64,000 nucleotides of DNA. Origin: Siphonodentalium dalli (lineage: Eukaryota; Mollusca; Scaphopoda; Gadilida; Siphonodentaliidae). Shown here piece by piece: positions 21,890-33,913 of this stretch (its first letter is position 1; the number at the start of each line of letters is the position of its first letter). The notes under the pieces are model-generated. The model was given only the letters and a program-made list of their open reading frames with translations. It ran no database searches and was not told where the DNA came from. The translations under genes and the position numbers were made by a program. The stretch lies in contig CP136064.1 in assembly GCA_032622095.1 (NCBI GenBank), positions 115,246,004 through 115,310,003 of the forward strand, in the 5' to 3' direction.

Positions 21890-23760
21890 GCCCAGGACCC
21901 TTCCCAAAATGGATAGAAAATCCCTGAAACTCCAATAAGAAAGTTTTTATTTACACTAAAAATTTGATTTTTTTTAGTTTTTACTTGGAAATGACTAAAT
22001 TTGCATTAAATATGCTCTATCTGTTTCTGGTTTCATTTACAACAACAACAAAATTTCTATGAACCTTACTTGTTTGAAGGCACATGTATATTTATTCCCA
22101 AATACTCAAGAGAAACATCTCTTTTTGCAAAATTTCATTAAAAGGCCCTTTAAAATAAAGATTTTCAATAAAACAAAATATATACACACAATACAGCCGA
22201 AGAGTGTAATGTTCTAAAAATAGCAAAATTTTCTGTCCCAGTTTGTAGAGAAAAAATTTAGGGAAAAATTATTTCCCAGGGACAGCAATAGCGCCTTGTT
22301 AACTGGTCTCTCCAAAGTGTTGTTTTCCTTGTTTCACACCTATAATCATATCTTCAGTGATATATTCCTCTCATTTGGGTTGATTGAGTTTGTGACACTT
22401 TGGAAGAGCAACTGTGGATGAAATAACTTATCTTTTTAGGAAAATTGACATGTCCAATATAGCATTTAGAAAATAATAGAACTCATCTGTTTGATAAAGG
22501 ACCCTTAAATTGTTTTATTTTTATTTTACATTGAAGAAATGTTCCATAATTCATTAAAACTAAATAATAACCATACAGCTAATATTGACCTAGTCAACAC
22601 AGTGCTTCTGACCTGAACAGAACAATTAAATCCACTAAAAGATTATACAGGTTGAATGCTTTCATTATTTACTGATACAACAGCATTGATTCACTTTATT
22701 ATTCAGCATAGATTCTGATCAGTTTGTCATTTGATAATGTCTGAGGCTATTATATTCAAGAATTGACGATTCTGATGCATCATCCTGAACATAAACATAT
22801 CTGAACATCACTGGTGTTATTGAGAGGAACTGTGGACGTGATCCATCATTATCTTGTCATGACAATCTATATTCGTTTCAATATTGAGGATATAAATGGA
22901 AAATCTATGATAATTTTTCGACTCGTTGGTGATAAAGTGCATAACCTTTCTGTAGACTTTGTTCTGGTTAATCTATAAATCATAACATTGTCATGCCGGA
23001 TGATTTCTTGACAGGAAGACATTTTTATCATGTCAAACACTTGTCCAGCGATGTATTATTTTGCCATTACTTTTTTACCTGGCTTTGGGCTACTGTTGTA
23101 CTGCTTACCTAGTTTAGGGTTTCAGTTTGATCTGTAATGACTGGAGTCATAAATTCATTTTCATTATAATTACCATGTTGTTTGCATTGTTCATAGAGGA
23201 CATGAGCACTAATTCATAGCTCAAATTCATTCATTTGTTGCATATATTCTGTTGAGTATAAAAGGAGATGGTCCCATAAATGACCAGATTTAGGGTATAG
23301 TACCCTTTAAAGATGTCATGTCCCATTTAACACCAAATTTGAAAAAATTTCTTGAGCTAATCAATGTTCAGCTTTAATACCATACAAAAGAAAAATGAAA
23401 AATACTTGAAATAAATATCATTCGCACAGTATGGTACTCTCATTTATCGAGAAAGCCGACACATCATTCAAAAGTAATAGGTCAAAAATAATCACAAAAG
23501 CTCATAATTGAGAACGCTCTTTAATATCTGCCACTTTTGGGTGACGGAAGAATATTTATAATTGGAATTTTCAAAAGGCATTAAAACTTTCTCTGTTGAA
23601 ATTCGAAATCTGGATTATGGGTCCGATCTGATTATTTTCTGGCATAGAAAACGTACAGAAGGTGGTTTTATGATGTCCAGTGATGACAAGGCGTCTTTAA
23701 TAGGTTTGCCCATTTTCTTGAAACTATTATGGCCAAACAAATCCTAAATTCCACTATCCT
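21890..23760. other. AT-rich intron sequence, no gene seen
   Basis: Long AT-rich tract without recognised exon, RNA gene or transposon end. A small open frame at 23562-23747 has no recognisable domain. Confidence 0.5.
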
Positions 23761-23769
23761 GTTAATTGA

Positions 23770-24010
23770 TTAAAACTTTGCATGGATATTTATCACAATG
23801 GGAATCCGTGCTCCTGCGATTATGAGGTCGGTTTGACTTACTTTATTAGAGTTATCATAATTTTTTACCTAGAAATATTTTGAGAACATGCATTTTAATA
23901 TCCAAGCTTTTATTCCTTCATGTTCTGGTGTATTATTTTGAAGCTTGGCACAGATATTTGTCATTATGGGAATCTGTGCACTGGAAATTTTGAGGATAGT
24001 GTATGTTACT
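23770..24010. repeat. Two-unit diverged repeat
   Basis: GGATATTTATCACAATGGGAATCCGTGC near 23780 and AGATATTTGTCATTATGGGAATCTGTGC near 23952 are alike, with similar flanks AAACTTTGCAT / GAAGCTTGGCAC. Confidence 0.55.
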
Positions 24011-24176
24011 ATGGCTACGTTGTTTATAGCCCAAGTTCAGTGAGAGGTGGGGGAGTATTATATACTATAGGTGTGGGTGTCCTCAGTCTCATTGGCAGTT
24101 TACACCTCTATCTAGTTAATATAGACTGATTTTGTGAAACTATTTTCTAATCTCAACATTTGTAATATACTTTCAG

Positions 24177-24343
24177 TGAGACATTGAAATTCAAAACACC
24201 AAGGAAAATATCTGGAACATCAATGAATGGACACCATTTTGATGTGTCAGGGAATAGATTATGTACGGAGAATCCCAACTCAGAGAAATCTCAGTCATCT
24301 CAAATTGATGATATTTATACACCTCAGCCATTAAAAATTCCAG
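24177..24343 (+). CDS. HFM1: HFM1, second recognised exon
   Basis: Exon of 167 bp with acceptor ATATACTTTCAG (ending 24176) and donor GTACAT at 24344. It enters in phase 2 and leaves in phase 1. Phase 1 fits the exon at 42062: the joined codon is G+AA (Glu), giving LKIPETPAHGG. At the other side the phase fits the 12860 donor. The product part is basic and Ser/Thr-rich (TLKFKTPRKISGTS, then a SEKSQSSQIDD stretch) and low in order, as the N-terminal regions of HFM1 proteins are. It belongs to the gene chiefly by its colinear, phase-correct splicing. Confidence 0.75.
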
Positions 24344-24529
24344 GTACATGTATATCATTATTGCTAAAGGGACATAAGGGGCATTTGCAAAGGGTAAATT
24401 TGAAAAAGTAATTTATGTTACTTGTATTTAAATTTGGTTAGTACTCTTTTTCGTGCACCCAACGATGCACAAATTTAAAACTGAGTGAAAAATAGTATGA
24501 CTCAACTCATAAGTTTAGTGAATATGGGC

Positions 24530-26760
24530 GGCCATTCGGTCGGAAATTACATAAAATAAAAGTTAATGGTGGTTTGTGAAAACAACTACAATCTATTTCA
24601 AAACAATAGTCTCCATTTTCAAACCAATGGTCGTTCTTTGATTCAATAAGAGACAATTACGTGTTAACAGATATAGATTCACAATCAACGTTGACCGATG
24701 CAAAATTAATGTTCTATTTTAATTTAATAGTATTCATTGTTCAACTAATATCTAATAACAAACAATTAATACAGCTTTGCTCATATTCAGTAAACGTACA
24801 TTCCATTTCAATAGCCATATTTTCTCAATCAATAGACATATTTCAAACCAATAGACGACTTCTCACGATCAGTGATTATCGTTATCAAACTAATAGACCT
24901 TATTGTAAAACTGATAACTCATTGTAAAACTAATAAATAAAGCCGTAATTAACTTACCGTACTGACCCGCGTTTAGGCCCAGGGGGCCTTTGTTTTATTT
25001 GAGCTCAAAAATCCAAGTGGGCTTAAACCCGAATATGACCCTTTGCAAACCAAAAATCCCAAGAAATCGGGACAGTAAAACTGAAGAAAAAATAAAGTCG
25101 ATCCAGCAGAGTTTCGGTGAAATATACACGTCTTCCAGATTAAATAAAGTTAAGTATAAGTTACTTTGAGAAAGTATTTGTTTCATTTTTATGTGTATAT
25201 TAAAATATTACTTGTTGTCTTGTTTTATTGCCCAAAATTCCCATAAATGACAGTTTGTAAGCATCATGGGTCATCGGATTTTTCTGCCATTTCAGACAGT
25301 TGGGTAAATCCACTATCTATAGTCTATATCTATAGTTATTATCTATAGTTTATATCAATGTTCAGATAATTAAAAAATGTCAGAAAATTGTACAGGGAAA
25401 TATTATGCAACATATAAGAGAGCGACTTAATCCGATTAGGATAACAATGAACCCAGTGCTCTATTCATGGCCCGTTGTCTACAAAGATGTTACAATACAA
25501 TAGTGACCAATTTAACAAAGCCAGTGAGTCTAGTTAATTAACGAAATGACGTTGTAAATACGTATACAAAAAAACACGTGTTTTAATGTTTAGAGTCATC
25601 GCTCCCAAACCGTTGACACAGATTAATGTTTATACTATAGACTATAGTCTATACCGTAAAACGTGAAAAATAGCAGTTTAAAATTTTTAAATAATGATTA
25701 TTATATACTAACCACCGGGTACCAATACGACATCGGTATCTCTTTTTTTGAAGGCATCTTGTGCTGTTGTTGTTGTTGAATGACAAGTGCCCCTTCTGCC
25801 CCATTATTATACCCACCGTGTGTTTACATAACCAGGGAATGAGTTCTTTTTGTGTTTGGCCACATGTAGGAACATACCGACATACAAAGAATATGTTTTT
25901 ACAGTACTGTTGTTGACATGTGTGCGATGCACGCACGTGATTCTTTGAAGTGATTGATGTTTACCGCGTTCTCAGATATACGCCGTTAGCGAGTGGGTTT
26001 GATGTCTGTCGACGTTTGGTTTCCCCCAGGAAGTATAATTGAATAAACAAATGAGATTTTAAGATTCACTTTATTTTATTTTATATATTATCACTTACCT
26101 ACGAAGTATAACTTTCCATTTTTCGTGGCATTCTCGCCGTCACCGATCGTTTGTGAATATTCTTCCCGTTATATATTAGAATTATTTATTTGGGAAGTAT
26201 CATTAGCAAATAATTACTTACCACCGCTGAAATTTAACAAAATATGGGGTGGGCTTAAACACGAATATACCCCTGTGCATGGAATTTGGTCAAAAGATAT
26301 GGGTGGGCTTAAACACGGGCATGGGCCTTGAGCCGGGTCAGTACGGTATTGTAAAATTAATAACCTATTGTAAAATTAATAGACCTTATTGTAAAACTAA
26401 TAACTTATTGTAAAACCTATATCTAAAACCGTCATTAACTTATTGTAAAACTAATAACTTATTGTAAAATTAATATACCTTATTGGCAAGAAAATCGAGA
26501 AAAAACTCCAAAGAAAACCTTCAACACTCAGATAACCTGCAGTAAATAGACCTTATTGTAAAACTAATAATCAATAGACATATTTTAAACCAATATACTA
26601 TTTCCCACAATCAATGATTATCGTTATCAAACTAATATCTAATAGCGGAATCAACTATTTCAGGTCAAACCAATGAGTTCATTTGAAATTAATGATTAAA
26701 ACACAAACCTATAAGCAATTCGTAAATTAATGCTAGGGGCGCTGGCCACCAATTTTGTTC
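24530..26760. repeat. CCAAT-rich repeat element, split by an insertion
   Basis: The left part (24530-24956) and right part (26347-26760) belong to one element whose reverse-oriented relative lies at 40085-40800: the outer ends GGGCGGCCATTCGGTCGGAA and CTAGGGGCG are both found there. The body is a loose array of 20-30 bp units around AAACCAATAGAC and TTATTGTAAAACTAATAA, so it holds many CCAAT or CCAATA words. No coding capacity. Confidence 0.75.
24957..26346. mobile_element. 1.39-kb TIR element inserted in the CCAAT repeat, TA-flanked
   Basis: Ends read CCGTACTGACCCG and CGGGTCAGTACGG, flanked by TA on both sides. Just inside each end is a GTGGGCTTAAAC.CGAATAT block in inverse orientation (25018 vs 26238), and the right end has it twice. 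The palindrome CTATAGACTATAGTCTATA lies near 25636. No transposase seen; short minus-strand frames have no recognised domain. Confidence 0.8.
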
Positions 26761-26769
26761 GCAAAATCC

Positions 26770-27605
26770 GTGACGTCAGAAATATAGAAATAAACATGGG
26801 AGTTCCCAATGTCATGTCGATGTGACGATTTGGAGTATGAGTTCACTCGGTGCAAATCAAACGACGATAAATATTCACTATAATATATAGGACATATAGT
26901 GGAGTAGATTAAGTCAAATTTTCAAGGCAATTGTTCAAATTGTTACTTAAGCATGAAACTTTGCACATATATTAGATATGGAGCCACGCTGAAATTTCAC
27001 TTTAACCCCTCTTTTTAAGGGGTTTTCCAAATTTATAGAGCGTTTCGTGATTATATAATTTAATAAATGTCGCAATTAATCTCACCATGAAATATATACG
27101 ATTTAAAATTAGGCACATTCAGTTCGTATGACTCTGAGAGATATAATGCCATATTTTAAGGGTAAAATTGGAACTCCCCGCCCAAGATGGTCGTCAAAAT
27201 GACATCTGAAAGAGGGAATTTGACGTTTTTCGCTAATATCTTCTAGATCAGGTTCTGCTGTATGGAACTGGTTCGGAAATGTGACTTCATTTTGTATTGC
27301 TCATGTTAAGAGATAATTGGAGCAATGAATATGTCATTCGTATGATCCAAGTCCCTCCCGATCCCTCAATAATTCGATTATACATAACTCGGTATGAAAT
27401 TTAACCAAATATCACCGTTATGAATCTAGTCATGTTTTAACAAGAATTGGACAGAACTTTGCAAATTATGACATACAATTACTTATGAATTTTTGCGCTT
27501 AAGTGCAAATATTTTACGTTTAATCTCAAATCATTTGCGCTTAATGGAAATAGAAATTAATGCATTGATCTCCCTGAATTAATTTTAAATGGCATAGGCC
27601 TAACA
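26770..27605. other. Intron sequence, nothing certain
   Basis: No exon recognised. A TTTGCGCTTAAGTGCAAAT-like hairpin lies near 27493 and resembles one at 29592. Confidence 0.5.
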
Positions 27606-27614
27606 CATCACTCA

Positions 27615-28065
27615 TGCAAGCCTGCAAATAGCGTGTCTGTCATTTGCAGAATGAGGTCCACAGAGGGTGAATTTAGTGATGCTACCCTGCATAGCGGGCT
27701 AGCATAACTAAATTCACCCTCTGGGGACCTCATTCTGCTTAGGCCTCATTTTCTGGGAAGTAACTATGGTATCAAATTAACATTGTTTCTAGTTACGTTT
27801 TCCCATCTGGGAAGTTTCTATATCCCCTAATTTGCAGAAGATAAAATCCATAATCGAGGCTCCAAATGGGTGAACATCACCAACTTCAACTGGGGAACTT
27901 CAATCTTATCCTAGGACTGCCATAGCAGTTGAGGACCCTAAGCAGAATGAGGCCCCCAGAGGGTAAATTTAGTGATGCTAGCCCACTATGCAGTGTAGCG
28001 TCACTAAATTCACCCTCTGGGGACCTCATTCTACAAATGACAGACACGCTATTTGCAGGCTTGCA
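27615..28065. mobile_element. 451-bp MITE with long inverted repeats
   Basis: TGCAAGCCTGCAAATAGCGT at the left returns as its complement at the right, flanked by CTCA on both sides (27611-27614, 28066-28069). The repeats extend over about 100 bp, and each arm is itself a palindrome (AATGAGGTCC.CAGAGGGTGAATTTAGT around a GATGCTA centre). A relative lies at about 51650-53150, split by a hAT element. Confidence 0.85.
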
Positions 28066-28082
28066 CTCAAGTCTATATACCT

Positions 28083-29108
28083 CAACCCTGATTATTAGCG
28101 GTCGGCTATCGGCAAAGCCGACCGTTTTGCCGAGGAAAAATTTATTATCCTCGGCTAAAAAATAGCCGAGGACATCATCTGAAGAAATGATAAACAGACA
28201 CTAGGCAACGATAACTACCAGGTATATTGTCACCACGAGCTGCCCAACCCCCAAGTTTCTTAAGTCAAATGTGTTACCGTGCGGAAAACAATTATGAGAT
28301 TTCCAATTTCGGGAACGCAAACCGGAAAGAAATATGGTGCATATTGGCGATGTGTATGCTGGTTTAATATAATAGTATTTGAAGTTTTTATGGCTAGCAT
28401 GTATAGTTACTATAGTATAGATGGATAAATATTAAAGTATATAGATAGATATCAAATTTATAATCCTGATTTAAACTTTGTTTGTTTTAGTTCCGTTTCC
28501 GTCTTTGTGGTATTCCGTGTTTTATATACGCAGTAACCGTGAGACCGCAAATCGAACAGACCTCAAACAATTCTGTCCATGCGTATTCTCTTAAATTCAC
28601 CGATGTTGCTGAATATATTTGGCGACAAAATTATCCGAGAGCACCAGAGAGCACCATTTTATAGTGTGCAAATATATTTTTTTGATCGTGTATTTTGGCT
28701 TGATGGAAATAAAGCGTGATCCAACCGAAAAATCGTAATTTTATTCCCAATGATTCAGTGATTTTATAAATTAGAGACACTCGGTAATCGGTCGGTGTCA
28801 AGGCCGTTAATTGTGCATAGATCACAGCTGTACTAAACTGTGAAACTACTGAAAGGGTGTGCCTTTGAATGCAGAAAATCAAGAAATAGGTAACTGAGTA
28901 TTTCAAAATGTGGAAACTTAACAGAAATATTCACTGAATCTATTCAATCATCATTCAATATGTCAATGAATGTTATTTGTTAATCATTTTAAGTACATTT
29001 AGTTAGTTAAAAAAAAAAAGCCTAAGAGAATGCTGTTTTTGCCTAGGAGAAATATTTCTCCTAGGCATTTTTTTTTGCCTAGGACATTTTTCCTAATTAT
29101 CAGGGTTG
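28083..29108. mobile_element. 1.03-kb element with CAACCCTGAT ends
   Basis: CAACCCTGATTATTAG and CTAATTATCAGGGTTG form the ends, flanked by TACCT on each side. Strong short stems sit just inside: GCCGAGGA...TCCTCGGC and CCTCGGCTA...TAGCCGAGG on the left (28119-28173), and TGCCTAGGAGAAATATTTCTCCTAGGCA on the right (29040-29068, given here as its two halves meeting at AAATATTT). No gene inside. Confidence 0.75.
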
Positions 29109-29117
29109 TACCTGTAG

Positions 29118-29485
29118 GCCCATCATACAAGGGAAGCAATCCCCAGTGATCCCTAGATACCAGTACCTTTTATGACCATGGAAATGGTATATATCTGTAC
29201 AGGATATGTCTCTTTTATAAAATGTAATAGATCTCTGGGATGGAGGCACAAATTCTTAGGGACAGGGATGCTGATAATATGAAAATATGTTTTTCCCCTA
29301 TTTCTATTCAATAAGTACATGTACACCACGAGGGAAGCAAGCCACCAGTAACCCCTAATTCCCCTTCTATGACCATGGAAATGGTATATATTTGTGCAGG
29401 AGATGTCCCTTTAATAAAATATACTAGAGCTTTGGGAATGAGGCACCAATTTTTGGGACACCAGAGACAGAGATGCTTTTGACTT
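29118..29485. repeat. Two-unit tandem repeat, about 190 bp
   Basis: AGGGAAGCAA.CC.CCAGT, then TATGACCATGGAAATGGTAT near 29172 and 29363, and GG.ATGAGGCAC or GGATGGAGGCAC near 29238 and 29437. Confidence 0.8.
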
Positions 29486-29591
29486 TTCAACTTTCGAGTC
29501 TGTATGGGCTACTACTATGGGCCCATAATAATATACTATGAGATGGACTCCATCATTCACAATCAGAGGGAAGTAAAGGAGTGTTAGGTAT

Positions 29592-29626
29592 TTGCGCTTA
29601 AGCATTTACACTTAAGCGCAAATGAT
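29592..29626. repeat. Small perfect hairpin
   Basis: TTTGCGCTTAAG and CTTAAGCGCAAA face each other around a short loop. Related half-sites occur near 27493-27545. Confidence 0.8.
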
Positions 29627-29689
29627 TTTCACTTAAAGTCTCACAATGAGACTTTTTCCGCAACAATATTTTTTTTTCCGAGTTATCCC

Positions 29690-30660
29690 CCTGCATAGCT
29701 TTTTATATTATAATAGGTTGGCGATTATTGCAATACGATAGAGGAACACTCCGACTTTCGTACTCAGATTCATACATTTTTGTACCTCGCTTGCCTGACC
29801 GAAATATGACGGGGAAATGGCTAATTTGGATTTAGTTGTCGTTCTAGATATGTTTATTGTGCCTTTTATCATTCCTTTTCACGAAAACAAATTAAAAACA
29901 AGTCGAATATGTTATGATAATGTTTAAACATTCTTGTACATGAAATTGGGGATAAATTGTTCCCAGAGTTAGAGTACGTTATTTCACACTTCCGGTGTGG
30001 AATTTCCGAATTTTTATGTGTTAAAAATAAATAGTTTTTTCATCTGTCATATCTGCTTGTTTCGTTCATTATTCGCAGAAAATGTGTATCTCATTCTTTC
30101 GTGTACACAACGGATTAGATATAGAATGTTTTAACCCGTTGGATGTTAGAAATACCGCTTAATTATCAGAAAATATCATGTGAAGTGACGGGACCAATCC
30201 GAATATCGCACACTGGACTTGGTGAAGTTGGTCAACATGACCGCTTTCGCAGATTGCTGCTTCCAGCGTAGAAGGATGCGCACTACGTTCATGACTGAAC
30301 TAACACTGGACTGGTCACAGACACTGTGTGTGAGTCACTGAGTGTGGCAGGTCAGACTATGCCGTATTCAGCTGTTATTATCATGGACATTGATTGACTC
30401 GAATAAGTGAATTCAGAATAGCACTGATTGACCCCAATGGAAGAATGCAAACAATGTGAATGTAATGATTATTGCAAAATATGATGATTATAGTTCTATT
30501 CTGGACTCCTCATCCCTTCAATGCTGAAATGCAGTCAACGCTGAAATGCAGTCAACGCTGATGCCGTAAAAGGTCATTGAATGTTCATTCAGATTCTATC
30601 GTTCTGAATAGTACATTAGACTGATTAGAAGTACAGTAGCTACATGTGTGTGAACTTGTG
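29690..30660. other. Intron sequence, no gene seen
   Basis: No repeat family or exon recognised. The part 30180-30450 is less AT-rich than its surroundings and has many CACTG/GTCA words; no promoter motif stands out. Confidence 0.45.
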
Positions 30661-30671
30661 AAGGGTAGAAC

Positions 30672-31115
30672 ATGATATGGAGAATTAGAATGGCAATGGC
30701 ACCACTCACCAGTGTCAGTGAATCGAGTGAGGATGTTTACCAAACATGTCATGATACATGCAGACATGGACAATGCTGTGAAATGGATTATAATTCATCA
30801 GTACTCCCGGATCATGATAATAAGTTACCGGTACATACTAGTAACATTCCGCCTTTGATCATTAGATCAAGACTAAACCAGACTTGGATAATGACTAATG
30901 GACAAAGACAGTTACATGTTACACATGCGGCTGCACATGGTTTTGATTCATTAAAATTATTTTGTAAAAATCATGAACTTATGTTATCAAAATCAATGAC
31001 TAACAGTGATCACCAAAGTCACTTACTGGTACATTGGTTATGCCAAACAACAGGTCTGATACAACTTGAATTCCATTGTACCGGTACATGTACCATATAT
31101 ATTCAACTATTATGA
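30672..31115 (+). CDS. Unrecognised ORF of 147 codons
   Basis: This is one of the longest open frames in the window that does not match a repeat seen elsewhere here. It has a Cys/His-rich patch near residues 25-37 (CHDTCRHGQCC) and a stretch near residues 78-96 (QLHVTHAAAHGFDSLKL) that recalls an ankyrin repeat (LH-x-AA-x-x-G). Both likenesses are weak. It lies within an HFM1 intron on the same strand, has no obvious acceptor or Kozak support, and the following 400 bp contain short look-alike pieces. It could be a chance ORF. Confidence 0.2.
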   Translation: MIWRIRMAMAPLTSVSESSEDVYQTCHDTCRHGQCCEMDYNSSVLPDHDNKLPVHTSNIPPLIIRSRLNQTWIMTNGQRQLHVTHAAAHGFDSLKLFCKNHELMLSKSMTNSDHQSHLLVHWLCQTTGLIQLEFHCTGTCTIYIQLL

Positions 31116-32347
31116 AGTGGTGACAATATCTCATGTACGGTACCTACTACATGTAGTACAGTATATATATCGGTGCTGGCATTTTTGATTATTTAACTGA
31201 TTTACTTGTACTAGTAGTTAGAATTTTGAAATCATCTTGGTGAGAAGTTATTAAAATGTCATTCAAATGGCATACATGCACATATGTACTTCTGCCATTA
31301 TGAAATAAACAGGTCTCCTGCAATAAGCTGTAGAATTCTTTTTATATTGGAATCTGATGCCTTCTCATTTTCTCTTTTAAAATTATAGTGTTATATACAT
31401 GTACACTTTAATGTGGTTGTGCATTACGAAGTGAGATGATTCCATGAAGTTTTAGTAAAAACAGAGAAAACCTGGAGTTTACGTATATACCGTACCAGTA
31501 TACATTGTGTATGGTAGTACAATTAAGCTATAATACATGTAGTTGAATATCACTATGATAGTTGAATTCAAGAAGAGCCAGACTTGATAATGACTTACTC
31601 ATATTAGCATCTACATGTACTAGTAACGGTACTCTCATGTGCAATAATAGTGTCAATAATATGATAGTGTCAACACTGTTATTATATTTGGAGAACACTT
31701 CCCATGATCAGATCACTAAGAGACATAGAGTGAAATTGCTGTGGTTACTATTATTAATTTTAGCTAAAAAATCCCACCATCACTATTATTAGTTTGTCTC
31801 TATTATTAGGCAACTTAGAGGATGTTGTCTGAATGAACTATCAACAAATTAAAAAGGTAATAAACAGGCCAGACACCTACAGTATGGTCGGTTCAAGTAC
31901 TGCTAGTGTTGTACCAGTACTGTTTATATTCAGTACTAGGAAAATTTAATGAAAGTTATGCAACGAATGATTGTGTAGGCCTACTGATGTTAAAAGGAGT
32001 ATAAATCTAAAATGACCTTGCCACTTTAACAAACACATCGCTATTGATATAATACTCAATAATGAGTTTGTTAAAGTGGTGCGCTCGTTTTAAATTAATA
32101 TGGAGAATATAGCAATTCATGTGGGTCCAATATGTGTACATATACATGTATACCGGTACACGCAGAGCTGATTGATTTACAATTATGGCTTTCATTATAT
32201 CGTAGACAAGGTGCGGGATGTTTCTTTCATTTTCAGATGCTGTTAAAATTATTCATCAGGTTCACTGATTGTAGCTGGGACTAATACATGTATAACATAT
32301 ATTAGTCCCAGATTGTAGTGGGGTTGAGATATGGTTGCTGTTAGATA
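31116..32347. other. Intron sequence with TACATGTA and CCGGTAC words
   Basis: No exon seen. A hairpin CTGGGACTAATA...TATTAGTCCCAG lies at 32275-32314; a relative is at 33561-33592. Confidence 0.5.
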
Positions 32348-32802
32348 TTAAAGGTACTCAATCCGAATTAACGGTCGCAAATTACTATTTCCTTGACTTC
32401 GGGGGTAAAAAATATTTGATTCGAGTCGAGGAACCCACCCACCACAGCTCAGAGTGATCAGATATCGATGTTATAAATCTATTATTTTAATTATAGTGGC
32501 CCAATAGACAGTCAACGAGAAGAATTTCATTGACCAAATTGCGGGCAAAGATGGATATTAAACTCTAAAATCAAGTGGCTTTTTGTGTCAGATATTTGAC
32601 AAACCGGTAAAATTTCGTTGAACAAAATGGTGATAAATAACAGGTTTTGTGCAATTTTATACTATAGTTGATGGTGTTTTTCATTATTTTTGGGCAATTA
32701 TTAGATTCTGAAACTGAAGCGTCATTTCAAAAAATGTTGTTGTTGGAATGTGATTATATGGGGACCCTCTGATCGGATTAAGTACCGGTACCTGTAAGAG
32801 AT
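32348..32802. mobile_element. TTAA MITE family, copy 1
   Basis: Begins TTAAAGGTACTCAATCCGAA; the far end CGGATTAAGTACC is the inverse but followed by a disturbed CGGTACC. Internal landmarks common to all copies: ATTACTATTTCCTTGACTTC, GAGGAACCCACCCA, CAGTCAACGAG, AGTGGCTTTTTGTGTCAGAT and TTGTTGTTGGAATGTGATTA. Copies are at 36087, 42423, 43681 (partial) and 61949 (reverse). Confidence 0.85.
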
Positions 32803-33284
32803 TTTATGGTATCTGGAACATTTCATATTTAGTTTCATGTAGCATGGCATTCGGAAATATTATATGTCGCCTTGAGGCAAAAATTTATATTACCATATAT
32901 ATGGTAGTGAACGCCTACATGTATTGACCAAAATGGACAGGATTACATTTTTCTCTTGTCGTGTCTATTTCATTCCTAACTTAGAAGTATGTCGATCTGG
33001 TAAATAATTGACTGGAGAGAATGCTTACACGTATAGCATTTATGTCTTGGCCACTAACTGTGATAATAATAGTAAGTTATCGTTGGAGACCCCCCCACAA
33101 TGGAGATCTCTAGTCGCATCCATGTAGCCAATGTGTTCTTATACCTTATAATCGGGGAGGTGGCTACATGTAGATGGTCCCCATTGGTGGGTGGTTGGGA
33201 AACTTGGGTTTGTCCACCTTGACATTTCCAAATGTACGTACCTTGAACCAGACCAAAGTCAAGTGTTCTCGAAATACTACTTTG

Positions 33285-33307
33285 CACCCCCCCCCCCCCC
33301 CCCCCCT
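33285..33307. repeat. C homopolymer run
   Basis: More than 20 consecutive or nearly consecutive C residues. Run length is likely polymorphic or uncertain in assembly. Confidence 0.9.
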
Positions 33308-33664
33308 CCCAGTTGAACTTTCCAAATGGTACCTCAAACATTTCCAAATGAAATGTCCAACCTGACACCCTCTAAACCTAAATTGTTCAACCGATAGCCA
33401 TTCCGACCAAACTTTGGACCAAAAGTAGAAGAATATACTGCTGTTGGTCTAAAAACAACACATTCCCCCCACTAAATACTGGTTGGAAAATCAAACAATC
33501 AATAATATATATTGTTTGTATCTCAGGATGTCTGCTGTTCACATTTCTAGCTACATGTAGCTGGGACTAATATTATATATTATATGAGTCCCAGTCTCTA
33601 TATAGTAAGCTATTATATGTTTTGGGTTGGGAGGTAGGCCCACCACCCGGGGGTGATACGTGGT

Positions 33665-33850
33665 GGCTATAGGAGTGTTAGGGCCACCCACACATTCCGT
33701 CAAATCGGTCGAAATCCTTACCATTCTCGAAAATGGTCCATACCCAATTTTCACCACTCGGGGTGGTGCCACTGGGGGGGGGGGTGGTGCCACTGGGGGG
33801 GGGGGGGTCGGAGTGTTTCTATGTGGTATTCGGGGCGGGCCACACACCCA
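33665..33850. repeat. Tandem repeat with two G runs
   Basis: GGTGGTGCCACTGGGGGGGG occurs twice (33763, 33784). A wider unit, GGAGTGTT..GG.CCACCCACACAT...CGTCAA.TC.GTCGAAA, appears near 33671 and 33809. Confidence 0.75.
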
Positions 33851-33913
33851 TGCCGTCAAGTCAGCCGAAAGCGACATTTTTGAAAATAAGGAATATATAG
33901 GGAAGGGAATAAG

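Noticed and set aside
24530-26760. The spaced units as a CRISPR array
   Set aside because: Units are variable in length and sequence, spacers are absent and the context is a eukaryotic intron.
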